Source: Eubacterium sp. OM08-24 (lineage in GTDB: Bacteria; Bacillota; Clostridia; Oscillospirales; Acutalibacteraceae). From it: a stretch of DNA of 26,096 bases. The notes beneath the pieces are model-generated. The model saw only the letters and a list, made by a program, of their open reading frames with translations, was not told the origin of the DNA and ran no database searches. The position numbers and the translations under genes were made by a program. The stretch covers positions 60,595-86,690 of the forward strand of contig NZ_QSTA01000008.1 of assembly GCF_003438075.1 (NCBI RefSeq), read 5' to 3'. Below, piece by piece: positions 18,183 through 25,578 of the stretch; position 1 is the first letter of the stretch; each line of letters opens with the position of its first letter.

Positions 18183-18217
18183 AAGAGCTATCAGACATCA
18201 AGTCCGATAGCTCTTTT
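18183..18217. terminator. Bidirectional terminator between guaA and the XRE gene
   Basis: AAGAGCTATC paired with GATAGCTCTT, extended inside by GAC/GTC after one mismatched pair, with a 5-base loop. It is followed by TTTTGCT on the plus strand and by AAACTTTTGTG on the minus strand. It lies two bases past the stop of the convergent XRE gene. Confidence 0.75.
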
Positions 18218-18218
18218 G

Positions 18219-18827
18219 CTATTCTTCGCTTTCTTTTTCTGCGTGTTCTTTTTTGATTTTTTCAAATTCGGCTAAAAGGTCTTTTTGCGGCTCATTAAAA
18301 GGATTGTAGTTCTTTTCTCTTTTCTTGTTTTCCTGTTTTGCTTTTTCCCAGCAATGGTCAAGCGTGCTGATTATATTTTCGGATAAATCTTTAGGATAAT
18401 TATAACGCCAATCGTCATATTGCCCCTGTGTCATTTCGCCGCTTTTCACTTTATCTTTTATCTCGTTCCATTCGTTTAAGCAGCTATATAAACCGGTAAA
18501 GCACTCCGGTCTGCTTTCATCTGGGACAAGACAAAGTTTGCCGTTTATTCTTTCGATAGTAAGTCCATAAACATCCTCGATAGTAAATAATGTGTGCATT
18601 AACCTGATATGGCCATCAAGATTAGGACTGTTAAGTGCAAGTGTTGATACCTGCAATACTCCTGCAATTTCTTTTAGCATATCGCTTTTAGGTTCACGCC
18701 TGCCGTTTTCGTATTGTGCAACACGAGAGTCGGCGTTCTTTTCGCCAAATCCGAGTTGTAAACCTAAATATTTTTGAGTCATATTGTGCTTTTTTCTTAT
18801 GTATCTTATTCTTTCACCGATTGCCAT
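18219..18827 (-). CDS. XRE-family transcriptional regulator of the element
   Basis: A 202-residue protein with an N-terminal Cro/CI helix-turn-helix (about residues 5-62: IGERIRYIRKKHNMTQKYLG through VAQYENGRREPKSDMLKEIA). A longer C-terminal part, rich in charged residues, has no function I recognise. It has GAGGTGAT seven bases before ATG. It is transcribed away from the xis-int genes, and TTACGATAA-type sites lie in the shared promoter region, so it probably represses excision genes and itself, in the manner of a prophage repressor. There is no sign of a peptidase motif, so release from repression may need a partner or signal. Confidence 0.85.
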   Translation of the reverse strand: MAIGERIRYIRKKHNMTQKYLGLQLGFGEKNADSRVAQYENGRREPKSDMLKEIAGVLQVSTLALNSPNLDGHIRLMHTLFTIEDVYGLTIERINGKLCLVPDESRPECFTGLYSCLNEWNEIKDKVKSGEMTQGQYDDWRYNYPKDLSENIISTLDHCWEKAKQENKKREKNYNPFNEPQKDLLAEFEKIKKEHAEKESEE

Positions 18828-18847
18828 AAAGCATCACCTCAAACATT

Positions 18848-18876
18848 ACTGTACCATATATGTTACGATAAGTCAA
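18848..18876 (-). promoter_or_regulatory. Putative XRE gene promoter
   Basis: On the minus strand: TTGACT, 17 bases, TACAGT. A TTATCGTAAC site, one of the operator candidates, lies within the spacer, consistent with autoregulation. Confidence 0.45.
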
Positions 18877-18969
18877 ATTATATTATCAAAATAAGTACGA
18901 TAATCTTGAAATTATTCTTGACAAGTGAATTGCAAGGTGTTAATATAAAACCGTAACCAAACGGTTACG
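18862..18969. promoter_or_regulatory. Operator cluster between the XRE gene and xis
   Basis: Three related sites share the word TACG: GTTACGATAA (18862-18871), GTACGATAAT (18895-18904), and a perfect inverted repeat CGTAACC-AAAC-GGTTACG (18952-18969). The first sits in the predicted XRE promoter. The inverted repeat covers the expected start point of the xis-int transcript. This is the layout of a repressor controlling both directions. Confidence 0.5.
18918..18946 (+). promoter_or_regulatory. xis-int promoter
   Basis: Perfect TTGACA, 17-base spacer, TAATAT. The start point would fall at the edge of the CGTAACC/GGTTACG operator. Confidence 0.75.
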
Positions 18970-19036
18970 AAAATATAAGTATAAGTATCATAATTGCAAC
19001 ATATTATGCAATTGTGAGAACCGAGGAAGTGTAAAA

Positions 19037-19234
19037 ATGTCTGAAAATTCTATTTTTATGAGGGTTGACGAAGTTGCAGAAGTTCTTGATGTTTCCGAGT
19101 CTTATGTATATAAGATTATCAAAAAACTGAACAAGGAACTTGCCGAAAAAGGAAAAATTGTTGTTTCGGGCAGAGTTAATCGCAAATATTTTTACCAAAG
19201 AATTGCCTGCACAGATAAAACGGAAGGAGAATAA
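19037..19234 (+). CDS. Small excisionase-like helix-turn-helix protein
   Basis: A 65-residue basic protein. Residues 7-30 (FMRVDEVAEVLDVSESYVYK) form a MerR/excisionase-like helix-turn-helix, followed by a basic beta-type tail (GRVNRKYFYQRI). It has GAGGAAG before ATG and ends two bases before the integrase start, a usual xis-int order. Excisionases bend DNA at the element end and steer the integrase to excision. The family is assigned from size, fold pattern and position, not from a strong motif. Confidence 0.7.
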   Translation: MSENSIFMRVDEVAEVLDVSESYVYKIIKKLNKELAEKGKIVVSGRVNRKYFYQRIACTDKTEGE

Positions 19235-19236
19235 GA

Positions 19237-20328
19237 ATGCCTGTATATAAGGACAATAAAACAAATACTTGGAGAGCGGTATTTAGATATACCGAGTGGA
19301 CAGGTGAGAAAAGGCAAACTCAAAAGCGAGGATTTGTTACTCAAAGAGCGGCAAAGGCTTGGGAAAGAGAAGAAATGTTAAAGCTGCAAGGTGCTTGCAA
19401 TGTGACATTTGATTCGTTTGTCGAATTGTATTTTGAAAGCCTAGGTACAAAGTTGAAACTTAATACAATAAATACAAAAAGACATATATTTGAAAGCAAA
19501 ATTTTGCCGTACTTTGCCGACAAGAAAATAAATGAAATCAAGGCGACTGATATTATCAATTGGCAAAATATGTAAATTAAAGCAAAGGATGAAAACGGAA
19601 AACTGTTTTCTCAAACCTACTTAAAGACAATTCATAACCAAATGAGTGCGATATTAAATTTTTCCGTTAAATACTATGGGCTCAAAGAAAATGTTGCAAG
19701 AAAAGCAGGAGCAATGGGTAAAAAAGAAAGCGACAGAGAGATGCTTATTTGGACAAAGGATGAATATATGCGATTCGCCAAAGCAAAAATGGAAGAACCA
19801 ATGCATTATTATGCTTTTGAATTATTGTATTGGTGTGGCATTCGTGAGGGCGAATTGTTAGCCTTAACTCCAAGTGATTTTGATTTTAACAAGCGAACTT
19901 TAAAGATTAACAAAAACTATCAAAGAATAAATGGTTGTGATATTATCACCGAACCGAAGACACCAAAGAGCAATAGAATAATTAAAATGCCGTCGTTTCT
20001 TTGCGACGAAATGCAAGATTATATCGGTATGTTTTATGGTGTAGAAAAAGATACAAGGCTGTTTCCGATTTAAAAAACTGCATTGTATCTGGCAATGAAA
20101 ACAGGCTGTGAAAAGGCAGGAGTTAAGAAAATTCGTATCCATGATTTGCGTCATTCACATGTTTCATTGCTCATTGATTTAGGCTTTTCCGCTGTTGAAA
20201 TTGCAGACAGGATGGGACACGAAAGCGTCGATATGACATATCATTATGCTCATATGTTTCCGTCAAGGCAAGACGAAATGGCAAATAAACTTGAAAACGA
20301 AAGGGGCGAATTTGAAAATGTCGGCTAA
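19237..20328 (+). pseudogene. Tyrosine recombinase/integrase interrupted by two in-frame stops
   Basis: One continuous reading frame of 364 codons including the final stop, broken by TAA at codon 113 (19573-19575) and codon 279 (20071-20073). There is no frameshift. Residues 1-112 hold the N-terminal arm-binding domain (MPVYKDNKTNTWRAVFRY) and the start of the SAM-like core-binding domain (VTFDSFVELY). Codons 114-278 complete that domain and carry the first catalytic Arg (WCGIREGELLAL). Codons 280-363 carry HDLRHSHVSLLI (His and second Arg), the GH of DRMGHES, and the nucleophile Tyr in TYHYAHMF. The start has GGAGAA upstream. As read, only a 112-residue N-terminal fragment would be made, so the element should be unable to move by itself unless the stops are suppressed or an integrase acts in trans. 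Confidence 0.88.
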
Positions 20329-20644
20329 AAATCGTGACGAACATAACCGTTGGAGAAGCAAAACTGTTGCTTTCAGAATGTCGCCCGAAGAAAGCAATGA
20401 ACTTGATACAGGAGTTAAATTATCGGGTTTGACAAAGCAAGATTACTTAATCAATCGAGCACTTCAAAGGGATATTGTTGTTGTCGGTAATCCAAAAGTT
20501 TATGTTGCTTTGAAGAAAAAACTTGGAGAAGTGTTGATTGAATTGAAGTACTTAAATGGCTCTCAACCGTCTTCAGAACTTCTCGAAACTATTAAACTTA
20601 TCAGCAAAACGCTTTATGAAATGAAGGGTGATAAGGATGTATAA
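20318..20644 (+). CDS. Probable relaxosome accessory DNA-binding protein
   Basis: A 108-residue protein whose start overlaps the integrase end by 11 bases. The frame is open from 20246, but an ATG at 20318 gives the sensible N-terminus MSAKNRDEHNRWRSKTVAFR. The segment TVAFRMSPEESNELDTGVKL looks like a ribbon-helix-helix opening, followed by GLTKQDYLINRALQR and an amphipathic C-terminal helix. Proteins of this kind stand before mobC and relaxase genes in mobilizable elements and are sometimes annotated as MobC-like. The assignment is by resemblance and context. Confidence 0.65.
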   Translation: MSAKNRDEHNRWRSKTVAFRMSPEESNELDTGVKLSGLTKQDYLINRALQRDIVVVGNPKVYVALKKKLGEVLIELKYLNGSQPSSELLETIKLISKTLYEMKGDKDV

Positions 20645-20740
20645 GCAAATAAAAAAGACCGCTTGGGATTCATCTGCGGCAACAGATGACAAGTGATCTG
20701 CTAATAAAAGCATTAATATTATAACCGAAAATAAAAGGTT

Positions 20741-20769
20741 TTGCAACTGACAAACTCAAAGGGTATATT
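20741..20769 (+). promoter_or_regulatory. Putative promoter of the mobC-relaxase unit
   Basis: TTGCAA, 17-base spacer, TATATT. It would give a leader of about 78 bases containing three of the hairpins listed for the oriT candidate. Confidence 0.5.
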
Positions 20770-20833
20770 TGTAGTCGCAGACTGTAGCGAGCATAGGCAA
20801 TGTATTGCCGGATGATAAGGGAGTACCCTATAA

Positions 20834-20848
20834 CCCCTAAGAAAGGGG
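20834..20848 (+). promoter_or_regulatory. Hairpin enclosing the mobC ribosome binding site
   Basis: CCCCT-AAGAA-AGGGG: the 3' arm is the Shine-Dalgarno sequence of mobC (ATG at 20854). The stem would hide the site and could lower translation of mobC and the overlapping relaxase gene. Confidence 0.4.
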
Positions 20849-20853
20849 AACAA

Positions 20854-21156
20854 ATGAGAGAAAGAAATTTATCAATAAACATCAGAGTAACCGAAAATGA
20901 AAAATCAAATATTTGCAGAAAAGCAAAGCGTGCAGGCTTATCGTTATCCGAGTATATTCGTAAGTGTGCGTTAGGTCAAAGTGTAAGGTCGGCACCCAAT
21001 AAATATTTGAAACAGGCTTATCAATTAGTTTGTCAAATGAATGACAGCAGGCTTGATAAAAAAAAGAACTATTACTCAACGCATGTTACTGTGATGACGG
21101 ATAATGGCTGTAACAAAAATTGGGGCAATCAAAGACAGTCTGTCTCGTGTTGTTGA
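20854..21156 (+). CDS. MobC-like mobilization protein
   Basis: A 100-residue protein. Residues 1-45 (MRERNLSINIRVTENEKSNI, then AKRAGLSLSEYIRKCALG) match the ribbon-helix-helix start of the MobC family, which binds oriT and helps the relaxase open the strands. The open frame begins at 20800, but ATG 20854 with AAAGGGG five bases upstream gives the family N-terminus. The last 17 codons overlap the relaxase gene in another frame. The C-terminal part (after about residue 55) is less typical of the family and could be altered by an old frameshift. Confidence 0.75.
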   Translation: MRERNLSINIRVTENEKSNICRKAKRAGLSLSEYIRKCALGQSVRSAPNKYLKQAYQLVCQMNDSRLDKKKNYYSTHVTVMTDNGCNKNWGNQRQSVSCC

Positions 21157-22483
21157 TTATGCCGCCAATCCAAACAAAACAATTTACTCTGATTTGAAAA
21201 ATGCAATTCATTATGCCGAGAACGGAGAAAAAACAATTAGTGAAGAAGCGTGCTTTGTCACAGGCATAAATTGCAATACCGATACAGCCTATGAAGAAAT
21301 GAAAAATGTTCAATTTCATTTTGGTAAGACTTCAGGCAATGTTGCCTACCACGCATATCAAAGTTTTAAGACAGGCGAAGTCACACCCGAACAATGCCAT
21401 AGGCTTGGTGTCGAACTTGCAAAACAAATGTGGGTCACAGATTATCAAGTGCTTGTAGCAACGCATTTTAATACAGGCACTTATCATAATCATTTTGTAA
21501 TCAACTCTGTCAATATGTGGAACGGCAAAAAATTTAATTGCAATAAGAAAGCATATTACAAGTTCAGAGATTTGTCCGATTCACTTTGTGAGCGTGAACA
21601 CTTAACGGTATTAACAAATCCACAAAATAAAATTTCAAGAACTTTGTATTATGTAGAGAAAAACGGTGAACCTACAAAATACAATTTAATGCGAGAAGCG
21701 ATAGACAAAGCATTAAGTATTAGCTGTTCGCTAAAAGAATTTACCTATGTGCTCAAAAAGCAGGGCTATATTGTTAATCTCAATCTTGATTTGAAATATG
21801 CAACAATTCGTTCTGTTAATTATGCTCGAAACACACGCCTTTATCGATTAGGTGAGAAGTATGATAAAGAGCATATTTTTCAAAAGCTGAAAGAAAATGA
21901 CTTATGGAAAACTGCTCCCGAATTTAACACATTCCAAAAATCAATAAATCCCAAATATGTTGTTTCAAAGAAAGTTAGGTTCAACGGTTGCTTTGCAACG
22001 ACAAGAAAAATAACCGGTTTGAAAGCACTGTATTTGCATTACTGCTATATGTTGGGCTATTTGCCGAAAGCAAAACAGCACAAACCTTTGTCGCCTGAAA
22101 TGAGGGCAGCTTGGAGAAAAATCGACAGGTATTCGCAAGAAGTACGATTGATGGATTCTAAAGAATTGACCACGATTTCGGCTGTTAATGAATTTATTTC
22201 TACAACAAAGAAACAAATTGCTTCTCTCGAAAAGCAACGGCAACATTGCTACAACAAAATGAGGCATTGCAAACAACCGAGTGTTATGGCAGAACTAAAA
22301 TCAAAACGTGATGATTTCACAAAAACTTTGACTTTGCTACGAAAAGAAGTTAAAGTTGCGACAAACATTTTGGAGGACAACGATGAAATCAAACACAATA
22401 TGAACGCTGAAAAAGCAATGCAACAAAAACGCTTTATTACGAAGCAAAAAACAAGACATAGGTATGATGACCTATGCGGATAA
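21104..22483 (+). CDS. Relaxase, MobA/VirD2 (MOBP-like) family
   Basis: A 459-residue protein. It would nick one strand at oriT, stay covalently attached, and pilot the DNA through a helper conjugation system. Candidate nucleophile Tyr19 lies in RVVDYAANPNKT. The metal-binding histidine motif is H121, H128 and H130 in THFNTGTYHNHFVINSVN. The region to about residue 200 is the relaxase domain. The rest is basic and probably helical, with a likely coiled coil near residues 355-400. The start overlaps mobC by 53 bases, indicating translational coupling. Length is moderate for the family and all motifs look intact, so the element could be mobilized if it were excised. Confidence 0.88.
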   Translation: MAVTKIGAIKDSLSRVVDYAANPNKTIYSDLKNAIHYAENGEKTISEEACFVTGINCNTDTAYEEMKNVQFHFGKTSGNVAYHAYQSFKTGEVTPEQCHRLGVELAKQMWVTDYQVLVATHFNTGTYHNHFVINSVNMWNGKKFNCNKKAYYKFRDLSDSLCEREHLTVLTNPQNKISRTLYYVEKNGEPTKYNLMREAIDKALSISCSLKEFTYVLKKQGYIVNLNLDLKYATIRSVNYARNTRLYRLGEKYDKEHIFQKLKENDLWKTAPEFNTFQKSINPKYVVSKKVRFNGCFATTRKITGLKALYLHYCYMLGYLPKAKQHKPLSPEMRAAWRKIDRYSQEVRLMDSKELTTISAVNEFISTTKKQIASLEKQRQHCYNKMRHCKQPSVMAELKSKRDDFTKTLTLLRKEVKVATNILEDNDEIKHNMNAEKAMQQKRFITKQKTRHRYDDLCG

Positions 22484-22493
22484 GGAAATTCTT

Positions 22494-22883
22494 ATGAAAA
22501 AGTATATTACAGACGAAAACACAGGTATTAGCTACACGCTTGTAGGTGATGTATATATTCCAAATCTCGTATCAACTGATACGAATTATAAAATCGGCTA
22601 TTGGTGCAGAAAACATAAGGAGTATATAAAACAATATAAACCGGCGTTTTATACAACCCTGCTTACTCAGTGTAAACTCAATTCATACTTGCATGATGTT
22701 AATGTCCGAGCAACAGAAATGTATGATACACTCGTTAAACAATTAGCCGAACAAGAAAATATAACCGAATACCTCAAAGCGACTGATATGATGCTCTGGG
22801 TGCAGAAAATGAACAATATCTTAAATAGAGCAAGAGAGATTGTGTATAATGAGTTTGTAATTGAGTATTGCAATAATCTATGA
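22494..22883 (+). CDS. TnpV-like transposon-encoded protein
   Basis: A 129-residue protein resembling the small TnpV proteins found in clostridial mobile elements. Recognisable family features are the opening KYITDENTGISYTLVGDVYI and the end segment MLWVQKMNNILNRAREIV. Its biochemical role is not established. The frame is open from 22464, but ATG 22494 is chosen for AAGGAA nine bases upstream and the family N-terminus. Ten bases separate it from the relaxase stop. A perfect CATAGGT-ATGATG-ACCTATG hairpin (22457-22476) lies just before its ribosome binding site. No recombinase or transposase partner stands next to it. Confidence 0.75.
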   Translation: MKKYITDENTGISYTLVGDVYIPNLVSTDTNYKIGYWCRKHKEYIKQYKPAFYTTLLTQCKLNSYLHDVNVRATEMYDTLVKQLAEQENITEYLKATDMMLWVQKMNNILNRAREIVYNEFVIEYCNNL

Positions 22884-22889
22884 TATAAT
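22861..22889 (+). promoter_or_regulatory. Putative promoter of the RhuM gene
   Basis: TTGAGT, 17-base spacer, perfect TATAAT, overlapping the last codons of tnpV. The predicted leader is very short (about 14 bases). Confidence 0.5.
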
Positions 22890-22909
22890 AAGCGAAAAGG
22901 TTGGATAAT

Positions 22910-23863
22910 ATGGAAAACAATATGTTGATATATCAAGATGAAAACGGAATTACTAAGGTTTCGGTTAGGCTTGATGAAGATGATATTTGGCTTACGCAAA
23001 ATCAGATTGCAGAGCTTTATAATACTACTAAACAAAATATCAGCCTTCACATAAACAATATTTTCAATGACGGTGAATTAAGTCAAAATTCAACTGTCAA
23101 GAAATACTTGACAGTTCAAAATGAAGGTGGCAGAAAGGTTAATCGTAATCTTGATCATTATAATCTTGATATGATTATAGCACTCGGTTACAGAATACAA
23201 TCACCTGTTGCCGTTCGCTTCCGTCAATGGGCAACGCAGCGTTTACACGAATATATCCAAAAAGGATTTGCACTTGATGACGAAAGATTAAAACAAGGCG
23301 GTAATAGGTATTTCAGAGAATTATTACAGCGAATTCGTGACATTCGTTCGTCGGAAAGAAATTTCTATCAGCAGGTTACGGATATATATGCTACTTCGAT
23401 TGATTATGATCCCTGTTCAAATTTGACCAAGGAATTTTTTGCGACTGTTCAAAACAAACTTCACTTCGCAGTGCACGAACAAACAGTTGCTGAAGTTATT
23501 TATAACAGAGTTGATAACGAAAAACCTTTTGTCGGAATGACTAATTTTAAAGGTAATTATGTAACTCGTGATGATGTTAAAATAGCAAAAAATTATTTAT
23601 CTGAAATCGAACTTCAAAGGCTTAATTTGCTTGTGTCACAATTCTTAGATTATGCCGAATTTCAGGCATTAGAGCAAAAAAGTATGACTATGCAGGATTG
23701 GTCAAATGAATTGGATAATCAAATCATTGCTAATCACAGAAGATTGCTTGAAGGCAAAGGCACGGTGTCGCATAAACAAGCTATCGAAAAAGCAGAAAAA
23801 GAATTTGAAGTTTATCGTGAAAGAGAAATGAAAGCGATTTCGATAAAACAATTAAAAAATTAA
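22910..23863 (+). CDS. RhuM-family protein associated with type I restriction-modification
   Basis: A 317-residue soluble protein of the RhuM family, named after a gene of Salmonella pathogenicity island 3 and often found beside hsd genes as a putative DNA-binding protein. Characteristic stretches are VRLDEDDIWLTQNQIAELYN near residue 18, a helix-turn-helix-like start; NRNLDHYNLDMIIALGYRIQ; and VRFRQWATQRLHEYIQKGF near residue 105. The C-terminal half has GMTNFKGNYVTRDDV and a charged helical end. A TTG at 22901 would also open the frame, but ATG 22910 fits the AAAAGG spacing. It has its own promoter and precedes hsdM by about 200 bases. The molecular function is not known. Confidence 0.85.
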   Translation: MENNMLIYQDENGITKVSVRLDEDDIWLTQNQIAELYNTTKQNISLHINNIFNDGELSQNSTVKKYLTVQNEGGRKVNRNLDHYNLDMIIALGYRIQSPVAVRFRQWATQRLHEYIQKGFALDDERLKQGGNRYFRELLQRIRDIRSSERNFYQQVTDIYATSIDYDPCSNLTKEFFATVQNKLHFAVHEQTVAEVIYNRVDNEKPFVGMTNFKGNYVTRDDVKIAKNYLSEIELQRLNLLVSQFLDYAEFQALEQKSMTMQDWSNELDNQIIANHRRLLEGKGTVSHKQAIEKAEKEFEVYREREMKAISIKQLKN

Positions 23864-23878
23864 AAGATTAAATTCTAA

Positions 23879-23908
23879 GGGACTGCCTCACAAGTGTGAG
23901 GTGGTCCC
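23879..23908. other. Strong hairpin between the RhuM gene and hsdM
   Basis: GGGAC and CCTCAC pair with GTGAGG and GTCCC around an AAGT loop, giving a long near-perfect stem starting 15 bases after the RhuM stop. There is only a weak T-rich tail (CATTCATTT). It is probably a terminator or a transcript-stabilising stem for the RhuM mRNA. Confidence 0.5.
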
Positions 23909-23951
23909 CATTCATTTAATGTACTGATATGTGTACCGACTTCAAAATTAT

Positions 23952-23980
23952 TTGTACTCATTATAAAAATATGATATACT
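23952..23980 (+). promoter_or_regulatory. hsdM promoter
   Basis: TTGTAC, 17-base spacer, TATACT. Further TATAAT-like words follow at 23989-24040, so other start points are possible. Confidence 0.5.
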
Positions 23981-24043
23981 TATATTATAGTATAATTGGG
24001 CACACAAAAGAATTTATTATAATCTGCATATGTTATAATACTT

Positions 24044-24056
24044 AGCTATTATAGCT
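24044..24056. promoter_or_regulatory. Palindrome just before the hsdM ribosome binding site
   Basis: AGCTAT-T-ATAGCT followed by TTTT and then AGGAGG. With only one central base it cannot fold as a tight RNA hairpin without opening its inner pairs, so a protein operator is as likely. Tight control of methylase over nuclease would make sense here. The role is inferred. Confidence 0.35.
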
Positions 24057-24072
24057 TTTTAGGAGGATAAAT

Positions 24073-25578
24073 ATGGCAAATGGAAATAACGCCAATATTG
24101 GCTTTGAAAAACAAATTTGGGACGCAGCGTGCGTACTTTGGGGACATATCCCTGCGGCAGAATACAGAAAGGTTATCGTAGGTCTTATTTTCCTGCGTTA
24201 CATATCAAGTGCATTTGAAAAGCGTTATCAAGAGCTTGTTGCAGAAGGCGACGGCTTTGAAGATGACAGAGACGCTTATGTTGAGGATAATATCTTCTTT
24301 GTGCCGGAGGACGCTCGTTGGAGCAAAATTGCGTCGAGTGCTCATACTCCCGAAATCGGTACGGTTATCGACGACGCTATGAGAGCCATAGAAAAGGAAA
24401 ATACTACCCTTAAAAATGTATTGCCTAAAAACTACGCAAGCCCCGATTTGGACAAGCGTGTTTTGGGTGATGTCGTTGACCTGTTCACTAATATGGATAT
24501 GGGCGACACCGAGGAAAGCAAAGACCTACTCGGCAGAACTTATGAGTATTGTATTCAGCAGTTCGCCGCTTACGAAGGTGTTAAGGGCGGTGAGTTCTAC
24601 ACGCCTGCAAGCATTGTTAAAACCATTGTTGCTATCTTAAGGCCGTTTAAGAATTGCCGTGTATATGACCCTTGTTGCGGTTCGGGCGGTATGTTCGTAC
24701 AGAGTGCAAAGTTCATCCAAGCTCACAGCGGCAGGCGTGGCGAAATCGCCGTTTACGGTCAGGAGTCCAATGCCGACACTTGGAAAATGGCAAAAATGAA
24801 TATGGCTATTCGTGGTATTGACGCCGATTTCGGCCCGTATCAGGCAGATACATTTTTCAACGACTTGCATAAGACTTTGAAAGCCGACTTTATTATGGCA
24901 AATCCGCCTTTCAATCTCTCTAACTGGGGGCAGGAAAAGCTCAAAGACGATGTGCGTTGGAAATACGGAACACCGCCTGCCGGAAACGCCAACTATGCTT
25001 GGATTCAGCATATGATACACCACCTTGCGCCGAATGGTAAAATCGGTCTTGTGCTTGCTAACGGTGCTTTGTCCTCTCAGTCAAGCGGTGAAGGTGAAAT
25101 CAGAAAGAACATTATTCAAGCAGACCTTGTAGAAGGTATCGTCGCTCTGCCAACTCAGCTTTTTTACAGTGTTACTATTCCTGTTACGCTTTGGTTTATT
25201 ACAAAGAACAAGAAACAAAAAGGCAAAACCCTGTTTATCGACGCTCGCAAGATGGGCTATATGGTTGACCGTAAGCACAGAGATTTTACAGATGACGATA
25301 TTCAGAAATTGGCAGATACATTTACCGCCTTCCAAGACGGAACGCTTGAAGATGTAAAAGGTTTCTGCGCTGTTGCTGATTTGCAGGAAATCGAAAAGCA
25401 GGACTTTATCCTTACTCCGGGCAGATATGTAGGTATTGAAGAAGTCGAGGACGACGGCGAACCATTTGAAGAAAAAATGACACGCCTTACATCCGAGCTT
25501 TCCGATATGTTCGCAAAGTCTCACGAGTTAGAGGACGAAATCCGTAAGAAACTGGGGGCGATTGGATATGAAGTATGA
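24073..25578 (+). CDS. hsdM: Type I restriction-modification methyltransferase subunit
   Basis: A 501-residue N6-adenine methyltransferase subunit. With HsdS it methylates both strands of the recognition site, and with HsdR it forms the restriction complex. The N-terminal helical domain (about 10-165) includes AEYRKVIVGLIFLRYISSAF and ends with LGRTYEYCIQQFA. SAM-binding motif I is DPCCGSGGMF at residue 199, and catalytic motif IV is NPPF at residue 277. It has a strong AGGAGG and overlaps hsdS by 11 bases. Length is typical. It is the most conserved gene of the element's cargo and shows no defect. Confidence 0.95.
   Translation: MANGNNANIGFEKQIWDAACVLWGHIPAAEYRKVIVGLIFLRYISSAFEKRYQELVAEGDGFEDDRDAYVEDNIFFVPEDARWSKIASSAHTPEIGTVIDDAMRAIEKENTTLKNVLPKNYASPDLDKRVLGDVVDLFTNMDMGDTEESKDLLGRTYEYCIQQFAAYEGVKGGEFYTPASIVKTIVAILRPFKNCRVYDPCCGSGGMFVQSAKFIQAHSGRRGEIAVYGQESNADTWKMAKMNMAIRGIDADFGPYQADTFFNDLHKTLKADFIMANPPFNLSNWGQEKLKDDVRWKYGTPPAGNANYAWIQHMIHHLAPNGKIGLVLANGALSSQSSGEGEIRKNIIQADLVEGIVALPTQLFYSVTIPVTLWFITKNKKQKGKTLFIDARKMGYMVDRKHRDFTDDDIQKLADTFTAFQDGTLEDVKGFCAVADLQEIEKQDFILTPGRYVGIEEVEDDGEPFEEKMTRLTSELSDMFAKSHELEDEIRKKLGAIGYEV

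Larger units (their letters stand above)
20645..20853. other. Structured non-coding region before mobC, candidate oriT
   Basis: About 210 bases without a gene, packed with inverted repeats: CATCTG-CGGCAA-CAGATG (20671-20688), GGCAAT-GT-ATTGCC (20796-20809), AGGG-AGTA-CCCT (20818-20829) and CCCCT-AAGAA-AGGGG (20834-20848). A transfer origin is normally such a region next to mobC and the relaxase gene. The nick site cannot be placed from the sequence alone. Confidence 0.45.

Noticed and set aside
19573..20073. Reassignment of TAA as a sense codon in the element
   Set aside because: Other genes of the same element (for example the excisionase-like gene) end at TAA at normal lengths, so general recoding is not supported.
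25081..25524. 147-codon minus-strand frame inside hsdM
   Set aside because: Antisense to conserved hsdM sequence with no ribosome binding site.
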